DNA of 64,000 bases, from NCBI RefSeq assembly GCF_910592395.1, contig NC_088317.1, forward strand, positions 9,736,001 through 9,800,000. Direction: 5' to 3'. The notes beneath the pieces are model-generated. The model did no database searches. It saw nothing but the letters and a program-made list of their open reading frames with translations, and was not told where the DNA came from. This document shows positions 51,901 through 62,068 of the stretch, in pieces. The position numbers and the translations under genes are program-made. Positions within the stretch are counted from its first letter, which is position 1. Each line of letters opens with the position of its first letter. Source of the DNA: Lineus longissimus (taxonomy: Eukaryota > Nemertea > Pilidiophora > Heteronemertea > Lineidae).

Positions 51901-54900
51901 GTGACTATGCATGCAATGCGAGTGAAATAAATGTAGTATCAAACGTCTCCTGAGAGCGTTTTTAATTGACTGACAGAGGGAGAGACTGAATGACTGGAAT
52001 GTGTGACATGTTCGTTTTTTTGCTAATCTTTCAGAATGATACATCTCGTACAGGTATTCAAACACCATCTGACTACCCTGACCAACATATGAAACAAAAG
52101 AATGATAAATCGGAGGGTAAGAATGTTTGTTGTTTAAGCAAAGGATAGATTGTAGTTGAATGAGCAACTAAAATCGCTGATCATTGTTTTCTTTCGGTCC
52201 TATGTGATCTAATGGCATTTAACAATATAATTGTAGATAGACCTAGCAGAGATAACGCCCTATTCGGCGAGGACCCCCTTATGACAACCGATGACATAAC
52301 CAGAATCATCAGGGGTCGGAATTTGTGCAAAAGTCATTCGTGTTCTGATGGTGATCAGGTCAAACTGAATGTGGTGAACAACATTGTGATACCATTAATA
52401 TACACGGGTTGCTTTATATTGGATGTCAAATAAAATGATCCACTCACCATTTCTACAGCCAAGGAAGTATTGGGTTGTTTGAGAAGGAATTCGGTCTGCC
52501 ACTGAACTCAGCCACTCAGATGAGACATATTTCATCTAAGTAACCACAGAATCTGGGCTACAAGAGGAATCAGCATAGTTGTCTAACATATTCAATATAA
52601 AAGGTCCTTCTTGTGCTATTTTGAGCGGTCCATAAATCAACCAACCAGTAGTCAATATCCCACTCGTCACAGATTATCACTGTCTAGACCAAAACAAATG
52701 ATTTGTAAATACAAAACATAATGCTTATTGATTGATGCATCTAATTAACTTATTTTCAGGTAGGAACATAGAAGCAACAACAACCGAGGACAAAACGGCG
52801 TCCAAGAATCAAGCGACGACCGAAAACGGCTACAGGCCAGCCCTGATGAAGTCGACAAGCGACCAAGTAGCCTCCAAAATGGAGAAACAATACCACATTC
52901 AAGTACCAGAGAGTTCACGTTCATCTGCTCTCACACAGGGACATTGCCAAGTCATAAAGAAAAAGGAACGTGAATCGAAGACTACGACGGCGCAAGACTG
53001 CATTGCTCAAACTACCCTGGTCCCCATGGTGCCGAAAAGTGCAGTTGTTGTGCAACCTAGGAAAGGTGAGCTGACTTTCCTGACTTGAAAAAAAAATGTT
53101 GCGAAGTTTTAGATCTGCTGATGTGCTACTGAAGGCCACTAATTGCCCCTGGTGTATTACATAAGACCACTGTGAGTGTCCCGCTATCAGTGGAAGACAT
53201 CGATCAGTGGAGGACATCTATGAGAAAATGACCAATGGGCAACTCATCCCTGGTCTCATTTAATAATTGGTTGCACAAGGCGTCCTCCTCCATACACGAA
53301 ACTGCAAATTATCATATATTTCTTTTTCTTGGTACAGCACTGAGTTTAAACGGTCAGAGAATGAAAGTAATGCTTAATGTTTATGTGCATTTCATTTTAG
53401 GTAGTAAAATGAAACCACGACCAACGCATGAATATAGGGCTTCGAAGAGGCAGAGAAGATCAAGCTCAGGCCATGACGGGGCTTCATTGCCAGAAACCCA
53501 CAATTGCCCTGCTCAGGTGCAGAGACACGTTACCCCAGTCTGCAAGAACAAGAAGGAGCCATCAGAAACAACGAATGATCAGGTCCGCACTTCAAAGGTC
53601 ACAATTGCTGTAGAGAGTACAACAGCCATGCAGCCAAAAATATGTAAGTACTGAATGTGTTGATAACCAATCTGACTCTCTGGGGATGAGCATAATAAGT
53701 TGGTATTTTGTGTCTTCACGTCGCATTTGAGTGATCTCGATGCTTTATGCAGAGTGGCATTTAACAATCATTTTACATATACAAATTACATTTCACCTCA
53801 GTATGAGTTGATTAATGGCAGTATCATGTTGTGCGTGTCGAGCCAATATTTCTGGTTTGCAGCCTAAGTGTTTAACGTAAAGGAAACGTTCATAGATCCA
53901 GTTCAGCTCAAAGCAGATGATAATGCGGTCTTATAATTGATTGAGTCCACACTACTCTGCATACCCTGTCTTCAGAGTGCTTTGAAATTCGAAGGAATGA
54001 ATTCAACCTTGATTTCGTTAATGACTTACTTCATGTGAGTTTTCGTGTACGCCAAAGCATAGCCAATCACAGAAATATCATTCTTACCTCACCTTGTTAA
54101 TGTCACCTCTAACAGCAACATCGTATTGTGATCTACATGCAGTTTCGGTCGTTTCCTGGTATTCATAGGCACATGTAAATTCATTACAGGTAAAAAGGTC
54201 AGGCCACAAACCAACCGGAACATTATGGCTATCGAAAGGCAAAGGACAGCTATCGGAGCCAGCTCAGCACAGGGCACGGTTCCATTGGGAGAAACCCAAA
54301 GTATGCCTCCCACGGCACAGAGCCAAGTTACCCCGTTTGTTACAATGCCTACAGGTCACAGTGAAACTACTCAGGTCCCCGTGGCGCCTCACACACCAGC
54401 TGTTGTGCAAATTAAGAAACGTGAGTAGAGCAATATTGTGCTAAATGTCATTGACTTGTTTTGATAAATCATCTTACTAACTGATATCACCAGCCCTTTC
54501 AATCAATAACACAATCACATCAAATTGACAGATGTACTGCCACCCAGCCCATGCGAAACAGTTAACTGCTTCCTACACTTTAAAAAAAATGAAAGTGGGT
54601 CACCAGAGAATGAGGTCCCAATTGCTCGGGTCCACACTACTCAGCATCCCCTGGCATCAGAGTATATAGAAGTTAATTGACCAGCCTAAGAAATATGAAT
54701 AGCGGCTCACTACTTGTTTTTCCTTATCACTATGCAGCACATATGGAAATTACTGTGTCAGACAAATTAAATCCTACATCAACAACCTCTTGTTGTCTTA
54801 ACGGAGAAATAATGAGCACTTCACTTAGTTGGTTAAAATTTACTTAAAAAATCGAAGATATGAATTCGATCCCGATTACGTTAATGACTGTTTTCGTATG

Positions 54901-57900
54901 AGTTTTTATGTACGTTAAAGCATAGACAATCACAGAATTATCACTCTCGCCTCACCTTGTCAATATCACCTTAATCAGCAACATCGTTGTGATTACATGC
55001 AGTATTGGTCGTTTCCTGGTATTCACAAGCCATGTAAGCACATGTTTATTCATTACAGGTAAGAAAATCAGACCACCACCCAACCAGACCAGTATGGCTA
55101 TCGAAAGGCAAAATACCTATATCGGAGCCAGCTCAGCACAAGGCACGGCTCCATTGGGAGAAAACCAAAGAATGCCTTCAGCGCAGAGCCAAGTTACCCC
55201 GTTTGTTACAATGCACAGGGATCAAAGTGAAATTACTCAGGTCCCCGTGGCGTCACGCAAACCTGCTCTTGCGCAAGCTACGAAACGTGAGTAGAGCAAT
55301 CATTTGCTAATCGCCATTGACTTGTTTTTGTAAGTCATCTCACCGACTGATATCATCAGTCCTTTCAATGAATTACACAATCACATCCAATTGACAGATG
55401 TACTGTCGCCCAGCCCATGTTCAAATCATTGAAGCAATCAATTATTTCCGATTGGCCTTTTTTTGCCTGGCACACCACTAACCCAAGAACACACACGACC
55501 ACACCCCAAGCCTGACTGGGGGGCTGGTGAGCGTACCGTCTCTGAAGCCCAGGAATGCAAAATCTATTAGTAATGACTTTTTGCTGATAAATGAAAACAT
55601 TGTGTGGTAAATATTGTAAACGAACTAAACTGGGCTCCCAGTCTGTTCGACATTAGAGGTCACCGCTGAGGACCTTTTGCTGATAAATGAAAACATTGTG
55701 TGGTAAATAATGTAAACGAACTAAACTGGGCTCCCAGTCTGTTAGACATTGGAGGTCACCGCTGAGGAGTCGAGTTCGATCAGTGTATCAAGTTGTATAT
55801 GTGCCTAATGCATTCCTCCTAGATCTAGTCACCTACAATCTTAGGCTAACAATATTACTACAACTTTATTTTAGGAACGAATGTCAAAGTACCACCATCC
55901 AAGAATAATGCAACTTTAAAAGAACAGCAGACCGATGTTAGATCCAGTTCAGCCCAAGGCGTGGCTCAATTGCCTGAATCGCCCAGTTTGTATGACCAGG
56001 CACAAATACGCGTTCCTTTGATTCTCAAGAAAAGGGAAACTATATCGAAGTTCGCAGAGGCTACGGTCCCCATGTCATCAGAGGGATCGGCAGTTGTGCA
56101 GACTCAGAAAGGTAAGTAGCAGTTTAATTTTGCTAATAGTCAGCATTGTTGTCTAACATATTCAATTTGAAAGATTTTCCTTAATATGCTCTTTTTTTTA
56201 GCGTTCCATTAATCAACTAATCAGTAGTCAATATTCCCACTTGTCACCGATTATCATTTTTTAGACCAGGAGAAATAGTTTGTAAGTAAAGAACATAATG
56301 CTTTATGCTTGATGCATCTAATTAAATTTTAGGTAGGAAAATAGAAGCAACAACAACCCAGGACAAAACGGCGTCCGAAAATCAAGCGATGACCGAAATC
56401 GACTACAGGCCAGCCCTGATGAAGTCGACAAGCGACCAAGTAGCCTCCAAGTTGGAGAAACAACATCTCATTAAAGTACCAGAGAGTTCATTTTCATCTG
56501 CTCTCGCACATGGACATTGCCAAGTCTTAAAGAAAAAGGAACGTGTGCCGAAGACTTCCAGGACGCATGACTATAATTCTCAGACTACCCTGGTCCCCAT
56601 GGTGCCGAAAAGTGCAGTAGAGGTGCAACCAAAGAAAAGTAAGCTGTCTTTCCAGACTTGAAAAAAAAATGTTGCAAATTTAGATATGCTGGTGTGCTAC
56701 TGAAGGCCACTCCTTGCCCCTGGTGTGCTGCGTAAGACCACTGTGAGTGCCCCTCTATCAGTGGAGGACATCTATGAGAAAACAACTCTGACCAATGGGC
56801 AACTCAGACCTGGTCTCCTTAAATGGTAACAAAGGCTTCCTACTGCATGCACAAAACTGCATATTAACATATATTTCTTGTTCAGGGAACAGCACTGAAG
56901 TGCAGCGGTCAGAGAATGAAAAGTAATGCTTAATGCTTAATGTTTATGTGCATTTTATTTTAGGTAGTGAAGTGAAGCCACCACCAACGCATGACTATAG
57001 GGCTTCAAAGAGGCAGAGAAGATCAAGCTCAGACCATGGCAGGGCTCCATTGCCAGAAACCCCCAGTGGCCCTGCTCAGTCGCAGCGACACGTTACCCCA
57101 GTCTGCAAGAAAAAGAAGGATCCATCTGAAACGACAAATGATCAGGTTCGCAATTCAAAGGTCACCATGGCTATGGAGAGTTCAACAGCCATACAGCCCA
57201 AAAAATGTAAGTAGCAGTGGTCTTGATTTTTTTGTGTCGTCACGTCGCATTTGAGTGATCTCAGTGATGAGTTGATTAATGGCAGTCTCATGTTGTCGGT
57301 CCTTCCGGCTTGCGAATAATGGCAGTCTCATGTTGTCGGTCCTTCCGGCTTGCAGTCTAAGTATAAAACGTAAAGGAAACATTTATAGATCCAGTTCGGC
57401 TCAAAGCAGAACAAACACAGAGTCACATTCTTTAAAGCTTTAAGTAAAATAAAAGAGGTACCTAAAGAATGAGGTCTTCAGTGCTCGGGTCCGCACTGAC
57501 TGCTCAGCATCCCTTTGCTCGGGTCCACTCTACTCAACATCCTATGGTTCGAGTCCACACTACTCAGCATCCCATGGTTCGAGTCCTTACTACTCAGCAT
57601 TTCCTGGCGTCAGAGTGTTGAATTTACTTTGTAGTTCGAAAGCATGAATTTAATCCCGATTTTATTGATGACTATTTTCATGTAAGCATTCATGTATAAG
57701 TAATTAATAACAAAGAATCATATCATTCTCACCTCGTCCTGTCAATATCACCTCGATCAGCAACATCGTTGTGATAACATGCAGTTGCAGTCGTTTCATT
57801 GTATTCATAAAAACATGCAAATTCATTACAGGTAAAAAGGTCAGACCACCACCCAACCAGACCAGTATGGCTATCGAAAGGCAAAAGACCCATATCGGAG

Positions 57901-60552
57901 CCAGCTCAGCACAAGGCATGGCTCAATTGCAAGAATCCCAAAGTATGCCTCCCACGGCACAGAGCCAAGTAACCCCGTTCGTTACAATGCCTACAGGTCA
58001 CAGTGAAACTACTCAGGTCCCCGTTGCGTCTCACACACCAGCTGTTGTGCAAGCTAGGAAACGTGAGTAGAGCAATATTTTGCTAAATGTCATTGACTTG
58101 TTTGATAAATCATCTTACTTAATGATATAATCAGCACTTTCAATCAATTACACAATCACATCCAATTGACGGAAAAACTGCCACCCAGCCTATGCAAAAC
58201 AGTGGACTGCTTCCTACACATTTCCAAAAGTTTGAAGAAAAAAGAGAAAGTGGGTCACCAGTGAATGATGTTTTAATTGCTCGGGTCCACTCTACTCAGC
58301 ATCCCCTGGCTGTAAAATTACATCATCGAGCGTATAGATGTTTTAGACAAATACAAGACAAGTCGTTGATCAACAACCTCTTGTTGTCTAAATGGAGAAA
58401 TAATGAGCTACTTGTTTGGTATAATTTGCTGCAAAATGCGAGGGAATGAATTCAACCCCGATTACGGTCATGACCTTTTTCTTGTCAGTCCTCATGAACG
58501 ATGATGCAAAGACAATATTACTCTCACCTTACCTTGTCAATAGAACATCACCTCTATCAACCACTTCGTTGTGATAACATACAGTATCGGTCGTTTCCTG
58601 GTTGTCATAAGTAGATGTATATTTATTACAGGTAAAAAAGTCAGACAACCGCTCAGCCAGCACTGTATGGCTATCGAAAGGCAAAAGACCAATATCGAAG
58701 CCAGCTCAGCACAAGGCACGGTTCCATTGCAAGAACCCCAAAGCATGCGTTCCCTGGCACAGAGCCAAGTTACCCCATTTGTTACAATGCACACGGGTCA
58801 CAGTGAAACTACTCAGGTCCCCGTGGCGTCTCACACACCAGCTGTTGTGCAAGCTAAGAAACGTGAGTAAAGCAATCCTTTGCTAATCGTCATTGACTTG
58901 TTTAACTGCTTCCCGCACATTTCCAAAAGTTTGAAGAAAAGAGAAAGTGGGTCACCAGAATGCTCGGGTCCACTCAACTCAGCATCCCCTGGCATCTTGT
59001 GTATAGATCTTGCGCAACCTAAGAAATTCAAATAGTGGTTCGACCATGTTTATCCTTATCGCTTTGCAGCAAATATAGAAATCACTATTTTAGACGAATG
59101 AAGTCGTCGATCAACAACCTGTTGTTGTCTGAACGGAGAAATAATGAGCACCTAGTTGGTCAAAAATCAAAGAAAGTGATTTGATCCCAATTACATTTAT
59201 GACTGTTTACATGTAAGTTTTCAAGTTCCTAAAGGCATAGACAATCACAGAAATATTACTCTCACCTCACCTTGTCAATAGCACATCACCTCTAACAGCC
59301 ACATCGTTCTGATTACATGCAGTATCGGTCGTTTCCTGGTATTCATAGGCACGTGTTAATTCATTACAGGGAAAAAGGTCAGACCCAACCAGACCAGTAT
59401 GGCTATCGAAAGGCAAAAGACCTATATCGGAGCCAGCTCATCACAAGGCACGGTTCCATTGCAAGAATCCCAGAGTATGCCACCCATGGCAGAGAGCCAA
59501 GTTACCCATTCTGTTACAATGCACACGGGTCACAGTGAAACTACTCAGGTATCTGTGGCGTCTTACACACCAGCTGTTCTGCAAGCTAAGAAACGTGAGT
59601 AGAGCAATCATTTGCTAATCTTCATTGACTTGTTTTTATAAGTCATCTTACTTGTCTAACTGATATCATCAGTCCTTTCAATCAATAGCACAATCACATC
59701 CAATGGACAGATGTCACCCAGCCCATATTCAAATCAGAGAAGCAATCAATTATTTCCGAGAGGCCTTTTTTGCCTGGCACACCACTTTTGGATTTGAAGC
59801 CAGGGAACCCAAGAACACACACGACCAAACCCTGACCCTTACTTGGGGCTGGTGAGCGTACCGCCTTTAAAGCACAGCAATTCAACATCTATATGCCCTT
59901 TTACTGATAATTGAAAACATTGTGTGCTAAATATCGTAAAGGCACTCAACTTGGCTCCCAGTTTGTTATTGGATATTGGAGGTCACCTCTGAAGGGTCGA
60001 CTTAGATCAGTGTATTAAATTGTATATGTGCCCAATGCATTCCTCCTAGATCTAGTCACCTACTTTTGTTACAATCGTAGGCTTACATTTCTATTACAAC
60101 TTCATTTTAGGAACGAATGTCAAAGTACCACCATCCCAGAATAATGCAACTTTAAAAGAACAACCGATCAATGTTAGATCCAGTTCAGCCCAAGGCATGG
60201 CTCAATTGCCTGAATCGCCCAGTTCGTGTGAGCAGGCACAGATATACGTTCCTCCAATTCCCCCAAAAAAGGAAGCTATGTCGAAATGGGCAGAGGCTAA
60301 GCTTGGCATGCCGTCGGAGGGATTGGCAGTTCTGCAGCCGAAGAAATGTAAGTAACAGTTCTGTTTTGCTATTGGTCATCAGTTTCTGAACCGTCTTTCC
60401 ACAGGCTGCATGGATGCAAATTTTATAGGTTGACTTGCAATCGACCGTAACACTCATTTCAACAAAAACAACCCTCAAAGCGCACAAAATGTAATTGACA
60501 CTATCTCACATTTGCAGACTCCAATATGGATGATGACTTCATTGTTGATTAA
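42831..60552 (+). CDS. KMT5A-like: KMT5A-like SET-domain lysine methyltransferase with a long repeated tail (16 exons, 1,108 aa predicted)
   Basis: Spliced gene model. Exons: 42831-42954, 46100-46265, 51368-51569, 52035-52116, 52760-53065, 53401-53643, 54190-54420, 55059-55286, 55875-56111, 56333-56638, 56964-57206, 57832-58062, 58632-58862, 59370-59594, 60111-60347, 60518-60552. Their sum is 3,327 nt with no frame break, and every junction is AG/GT. Residues about 20-161 form a SET domain of the KMT5A (SET8/PR-Set7) type, which transfers a methyl group from S-adenosylmethionine to a lysine; in the founding family that is histone H4 lysine 20 in the nucleus. Residues 165-191 are a polar linker and 192-1108 a basic, Ser/Thr/Pro-rich tail built from multiplied exons. 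The start could lie further upstream. Exon-skipping isoforms are likely, as all tail exons are symmetric. Confidence 0.7.
43638..44161. repeat. 96-bp tandem repeat, six copies
   Basis: The anchor ggtcagagggagacata occurs at 43651, 43747, 43843, 43925, 44021 and 44117. Spacing is 96 bp except for one 82-bp step where a copy lacks 14 bp. Units are nearly identical, so the array is young. Confidence 0.9.
44671..45540. repeat. Tc1/mariner-like MITE with long inverted repeats
   Basis: The outer 30 bp at each end match 29 of 30 as reverse complements (tacactcatggtc at the left, gaccatgagtgta at the right). Inverted similarity continues for about 260-290 bp inward. The end sequence resembles Tc1-like termini, and TA at each edge fits a TA target site. 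No transposase frame is inside, so it is non-autonomous. Confidence 0.75.
45850..46023 (-). repeat. tRNA-derived SINE
   Basis: On the minus strand the head at 46,023 reads ggtggcccagtggtagcg (A-box) and continues to ggctcgatacc (B-box-like). A unique body follows, and the end is a short ataataataatcc tail near 45,852. This is the usual SINE order. The anticodon and T stems are mismatched, so it is not a working tRNA gene. Confidence 0.7.
46100..46265 (+). CDS. KMT5A-like: SET gene exon B: core of the SET domain
   Basis: Acceptor ttctag at 46,094-46,099; starts in phase 1 and completes the Gly of G-W-G (residues 42-44), the SAM-binding GxG motif. It continues VFACRKHFKGSFLLVYHGVL, then EDEARRREKTY and FMFYFKHNTST, each aligning by eye with KMT5A segments (FVVEYHG, AKKREALY, YMYYF). 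Donor gtaaat at 46,266; two bases of a Cys codon remain. Confidence 0.85.
46539..46606. repeat. TG/TCTG microsatellite
   Basis: A run of tgtg interrupted by tctg; it creates misleading Cys/Val frames. Confidence 0.9.
46640..47460. repeat. Degenerate internal repeats with clustered AGGTCA motifs
   Basis: A segment beginning tctcggtctgt occurs at about 47,093 and 47,350 (about 257 bp apart), each with similar downstream text. Earlier parts share gtcatggtga. At about 47,190-47,215 four AGGTCA hexamers lie almost head to tail. Confidence 0.5.
48490..48820. repeat. Short dispersed ggctcgc repeats
   Basis: The core ggctcgc(c/t)g occurs at about 48,502, 48,680, 48,764 and 48,804, three of them after similar leaders such as agagc or taac. 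Nearby are two attaatac copies. Confidence 0.5.
49192..49240. repeat. Imperfect gtctgca heptamer repeat
   Basis: About six copies of gtctgca or close variants occur in a row. Confidence 0.6.
51013..51187. repeat. Fold-back element
   Basis: The left segment tatcagggtaaaaggtggc pairs with the right gccacctgttaccctgata, with partial pairing outside. About 175 bp. Confidence 0.6.
51368..51569 (+). CDS. KMT5A-like: SET gene exon C: catalytic end of the SET domain
   Basis: Acceptor tttatag ends at 51,367. The first base completes TGT, giving C-V-D-A-T-K, matching the CVDAT of KMT5A. GRLANDAWNGADNC (108-121) corresponds to GRLINHSKCGNC, but the usual N-H is N-D. GEELRYDYG (146-154) keeps the catalytic tyrosine region, and PW (159-160) matches the conserved C-terminal Trp. 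The donor gtaagc at 51,570 leaves phase 0. Confidence 0.85.
51570..52034 (+). other. SET gene intron 3
   Basis: Contains an 11-G run at 51,793-51,803 and nothing else of note. Confidence 0.6.
52035..52116 (+). CDS. SET gene exon D: polar linker, phase 0 to 1
   Basis: Acceptor ctttcag ends at 52,034; donor gtaag at 52,117. Reads NDTSRTGIQTPSDYPD then a Lys/Glu-rich end. It converts phase 0 (after the SET exon) to phase 1, which every tail exon then keeps. Confidence 0.6.
52237..52439 (+). CDS. Candidate alternative last exon after exon D
   Basis: Acceptor attgtag ends at 52,236 and phase 1 fits exon D. It reads DRPSRDNALFGEDPLMTTDD and on to a stop at about 52,431-52,433; the end is extended to the first bases of 3' sequence. 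A homologous stretch at about 61,000 (DRPRRENIPSFDDE) stops early. It may be a relic exon. Confidence 0.25.
52440..52759 (+). other. Intron sequence upstream of alpha-1
   Basis: The stretch with cagcatagttgtct recurs upstream of all three alpha exons (about 52,572; 56,141; 61,276), marking the cassette boundary. Confidence 0.6.
52760..53065 (+). CDS. Tail exon alpha-1 (102 codons, phase 1-1)
   Basis: Acceptor ttttcag, donor gtgagc. Reads RNIEATTTEDKTASKNQ early, then YRPALMKSTSDQVASKMEK, SSRSSAL, CQVIKKKER, and VPMVPKSAVVVQPRK at the end. Lys/Ser/Thr-rich with no known domain. First of three alpha copies, all 306 nt. Confidence 0.65.
53401..53643 (+). CDS. Tail exon beta-1 (81 codons, phase 1-1)
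   Basis: Acceptor cattttag, donor gtaagt. Contains YRASKRQRRSSS (a basic patch that could aid nuclear entry), SLPETH, QVQRHVTPVCKNKK and a Ser/Thr-rich end. Confidence 0.65.
54190..54420 (+). CDS. Tail exon gamma-1 (77 codons, phase 1-1)
   Basis: Acceptor attacag, donor gtgagt. Contains KKVRPQTNRN, MAIERQRTAIGASSAQG, QSQVTPFVTM and PAVVQIKK. First of six gamma copies in the window. Confidence 0.65.
55059..55286 (+). CDS. Tail exon gamma-2 (76 codons, phase 1-1)
   Basis: As gamma-1 but one codon shorter: the PPTAQS of gamma-1 is PSAQS here, with further changes in the second half (MHRDQSEITQ, ALAQATK). Confidence 0.65.
55573..55768. repeat. 96-bp tandem duplication in the gamma-2/delta-1 intron
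   Basis: ttgctgataaatgaaaacat occurs at 55,581 and 55,677, with almost identical sequence after each. The paralogous intron at about 59,900 has a single copy. Confidence 0.85.
55875..56111 (+). CDS. Tail exon delta-1 (79 codons, phase 1-1)
   Basis: Acceptor ttttag, donor gtaagt. Contains VKVPPSKNNATLKEQ, RSSSAQGVAQLPESPS, LILKKRETISK and SAVVQTQK. It closes the first cassette. Confidence 0.65.
56333..56638 (+). CDS. Tail exon alpha-2 (102 codons, phase 1-1)
   Basis: Same 306-nt length as alpha-1. Acceptor aattttag, donor gtaagc. Opens the second cassette. Confidence 0.65.
56964..57206 (+). CDS. Tail exon beta-2 (81 codons, phase 1-1)
   Basis: Same 243-nt length as beta-1. Contains CKKKKDPSETTNDQ, the part missing from beta-3. 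Confidence 0.65.
57277..57357. repeat. 40-bp tandem duplication in the beta-2 intron
   Basis: taatggcagtctcatgttgt starts at 57,277 and 57,317. The same duplication is in the beta-3 intron (62,353 and 62,393), but not after beta-1. Confidence 0.85.
57481..57612. repeat. About 30-bp minisatellite, short allele
   Basis: About four to five units of ctactcagcatcccatggtt plus cgagtccaca and variants. ggttcgagtcc, a tRNA B-box match, is at 57,546 and 57,576. Confidence 0.8.
57832..58062 (+). CDS. Tail exon gamma-3 (77 codons, phase 1-1)
   Basis: Nearly identical to gamma-6, differing near the end (VASHTP here, VAFRTP there). Acceptor attacag, donor gtgagt. Confidence 0.65.
58632..58862 (+). CDS. 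Tail exon gamma-4 (77 codons, phase 1-1)
   Basis: Contains KKVRQPLSQH and IEASSAQGTVPLQEPQS. Donor gtgagt. Confidence 0.65.
59370..59594 (+). CDS. Tail exon gamma-5 (75 codons, phase 1-1)
   Basis: Two codons shorter than gamma-3 because one PP pair in the opening KKVRPPPNQ block is missing. The acceptor is attacag followed by gg, changing the junction residue to Arg. Confidence 0.6.
60111..60347 (+). CDS. Tail exon delta-2 (79 codons, phase 1-1)
   Basis: Same 237-nt length as delta-1, with QAQIYVPPIPPKK in the middle and AVLQPKK at the end. Closes the second cassette and leads into the stop exon. Confidence 0.65.
60518..60552 (+). CDS. Terminal exon epsilon: acidic tail and stop
   Basis: Acceptor catttgcag ends at 60,517. 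With the T left by delta-2 it reads YSNMDDDFIVD, then TAA at 60,550-60,552. The short acidic end and matching phase favour a genuine last exon. Confidence 0.55.
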
Positions 60553-60604
60553 TGATGGAAATAGACATGAAGGAAATTCAAATGATATTTTTTTCGATTT
60601 TAAG

Positions 60605-60916
60605 ACCGACTGCACGGTTTGATAAATTTCTACCTGGATGAAATAGAAACAAATGGACGATTGTGTAGCTTTACTAGGGATGCCAAGCAGTCTTCAAAAG
60701 CTGGACATCAACGTTTGCTGTATGAGGATGATGAAATGCAGCAGAAAACAAAGAACCAAATTAAATATGCAGATCTATATGATGTTGACTACCCCACATT
60801 GCAACTTCTTCTGCGGGTTAGGAACGATCCTCAAAACATTAATGACAGTGGCCATGTGTTCACTGTTCTTGCAGATATTGTTTTGGAGGACTTTCACCGC
60901 CGAGTGTCTGTTAAAA
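60605..60916 (+). CDS. Candidate exon zeta (104 codons, phase 1-1), function unknown
   Basis: A pyrimidine-rich acceptor (cgattttaag) ends at 60,604 and a donor gtaggc starts at 60,917. Phase 1-1 fits both delta-2 before it and alpha-3 after it. The reading includes LINFYLDEIETNGRL, YEDDEMQQKTKNQ and FTVLADIVLEDFHRR, unlike the repetitive tail and more like a folded domain. Without the donor the frame stops at 60,943-60,945. It may be an alternative to epsilon, or an early exon of a second gene. Confidence 0.35.
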
Positions 60917-60945
60917 GTAGGCAAAGGATAGATATAAGCAAATGA

Positions 60946-61442
60946 TAGATTGTAGTTGAGCAACTAAAATCCCTGATCATTTCTTTCTTTCGGTCCTATA
61001 AATGTGATCGATCTAATGGCAAATATCAATGTTAGATAGACCTCGCAGAGAAAACATCCCATCATTCGATGATGAAGTATCAGTGCGCGCTATGGCTAGG
61101 ACTCCCTAGACTACATTTGCGAGCATTATGAATGATGATGCACATAAATAACCAGAATCATCAACTGGGGAAGGGTTAAAGTTAGTGCATAAGTCATTCG
61201 TGTTCCGAAAAACTCTGAAAATGCACACTCTGGTAGCATTGGTGTATATGTTAAATAAACTGACTCAAGCGTAATCAGCATAGTTGTCTGACATATTCAA
61301 TTTGAAAGATCTTTCTCATGGCCATGTGTTCACTCCCGCTTGTCACCGATTATCACCTTTTTGACCCAAATAAATGGTTTGTTAGTATGATACATAATGC
61401 TTATTGCTTATCATCATGTTGATGCATCTAATTTATTTTTAG
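60946..61442 (+). other. Duplicate of the region between exon D and alpha-1
   Basis: Positions from about 60,940 follow 52,138 onward: a shared gatagattgtagttg, ctttcggtcctat, and a remnant of the 52,237 candidate exon. SET exons are absent from this copy within the window. Confidence 0.6.
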
Positions 61443-61748
61443 GTAGAAAAATAGAAGAAACAACAACCCAGGACAAAACAGCGTCCAAAAATCAAATGAT
61501 GACCGCAATTGGCTACAAGCCAGCCCTGATGAGGTCAACAAGCGACCAAATAGCCTCCAAGTTGGAGAAACAACATCGCATTAAAGTACTAGAGAGTCCA
61601 CGTTCATCTGCTCTAGCACATGGACATTGCCAAGTCATAAGGAAAAAGGAGCGTGTACCGAAGACTACGACGATGCAGGACTATGTTGCTCAAAATATCC
61701 TGGTCCCCACGGTGCCGAAAAGTACAGTAGAGGTGCAGCTTAAGAAAA
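61443..61748 (+). CDS. Tail exon alpha-3 (102 codons, phase 1-1), third cassette
   Basis: 306 nt, intact frame and splice sites (acceptor tttttag, donor gtaagc). Closest to alpha-2. Confidence 0.55.
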
Positions 61749-62068
61749 GTAAGCTCTCTTTCCAGACAAAAAAATGTTGCAAATTTAGATCTGCTGGTGT
61801 GCTACTGAAGGCCACTCCTTGCCCCTGGTGTGCTGCGTAAGACCACTGTGAGTGCCCCTCTATCAGTGGAGGACATCTATGAGAAAACAACTCTGACCAA
61901 TGGGCAACTCAGACCTGGTCTCCTTAAATGGTAACAAAGGCTTCCTACTGCATGCACAAAACTGCATATTAACATATATTTCTTGTTCAGGGAACAGCAC
62001 TGAAGTGCAGCGGTCAGAGAATGAAAAGTAATGCTTTATGCTTAATGTTTATGTGCATTTTATTTTAG

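Noticed and set aside
60653-60931. Second plus-strand frame overlapping exon zeta
   Set aside because: The phase 1-1 zeta frame has fitting splice sites on both sides; this frame does not.
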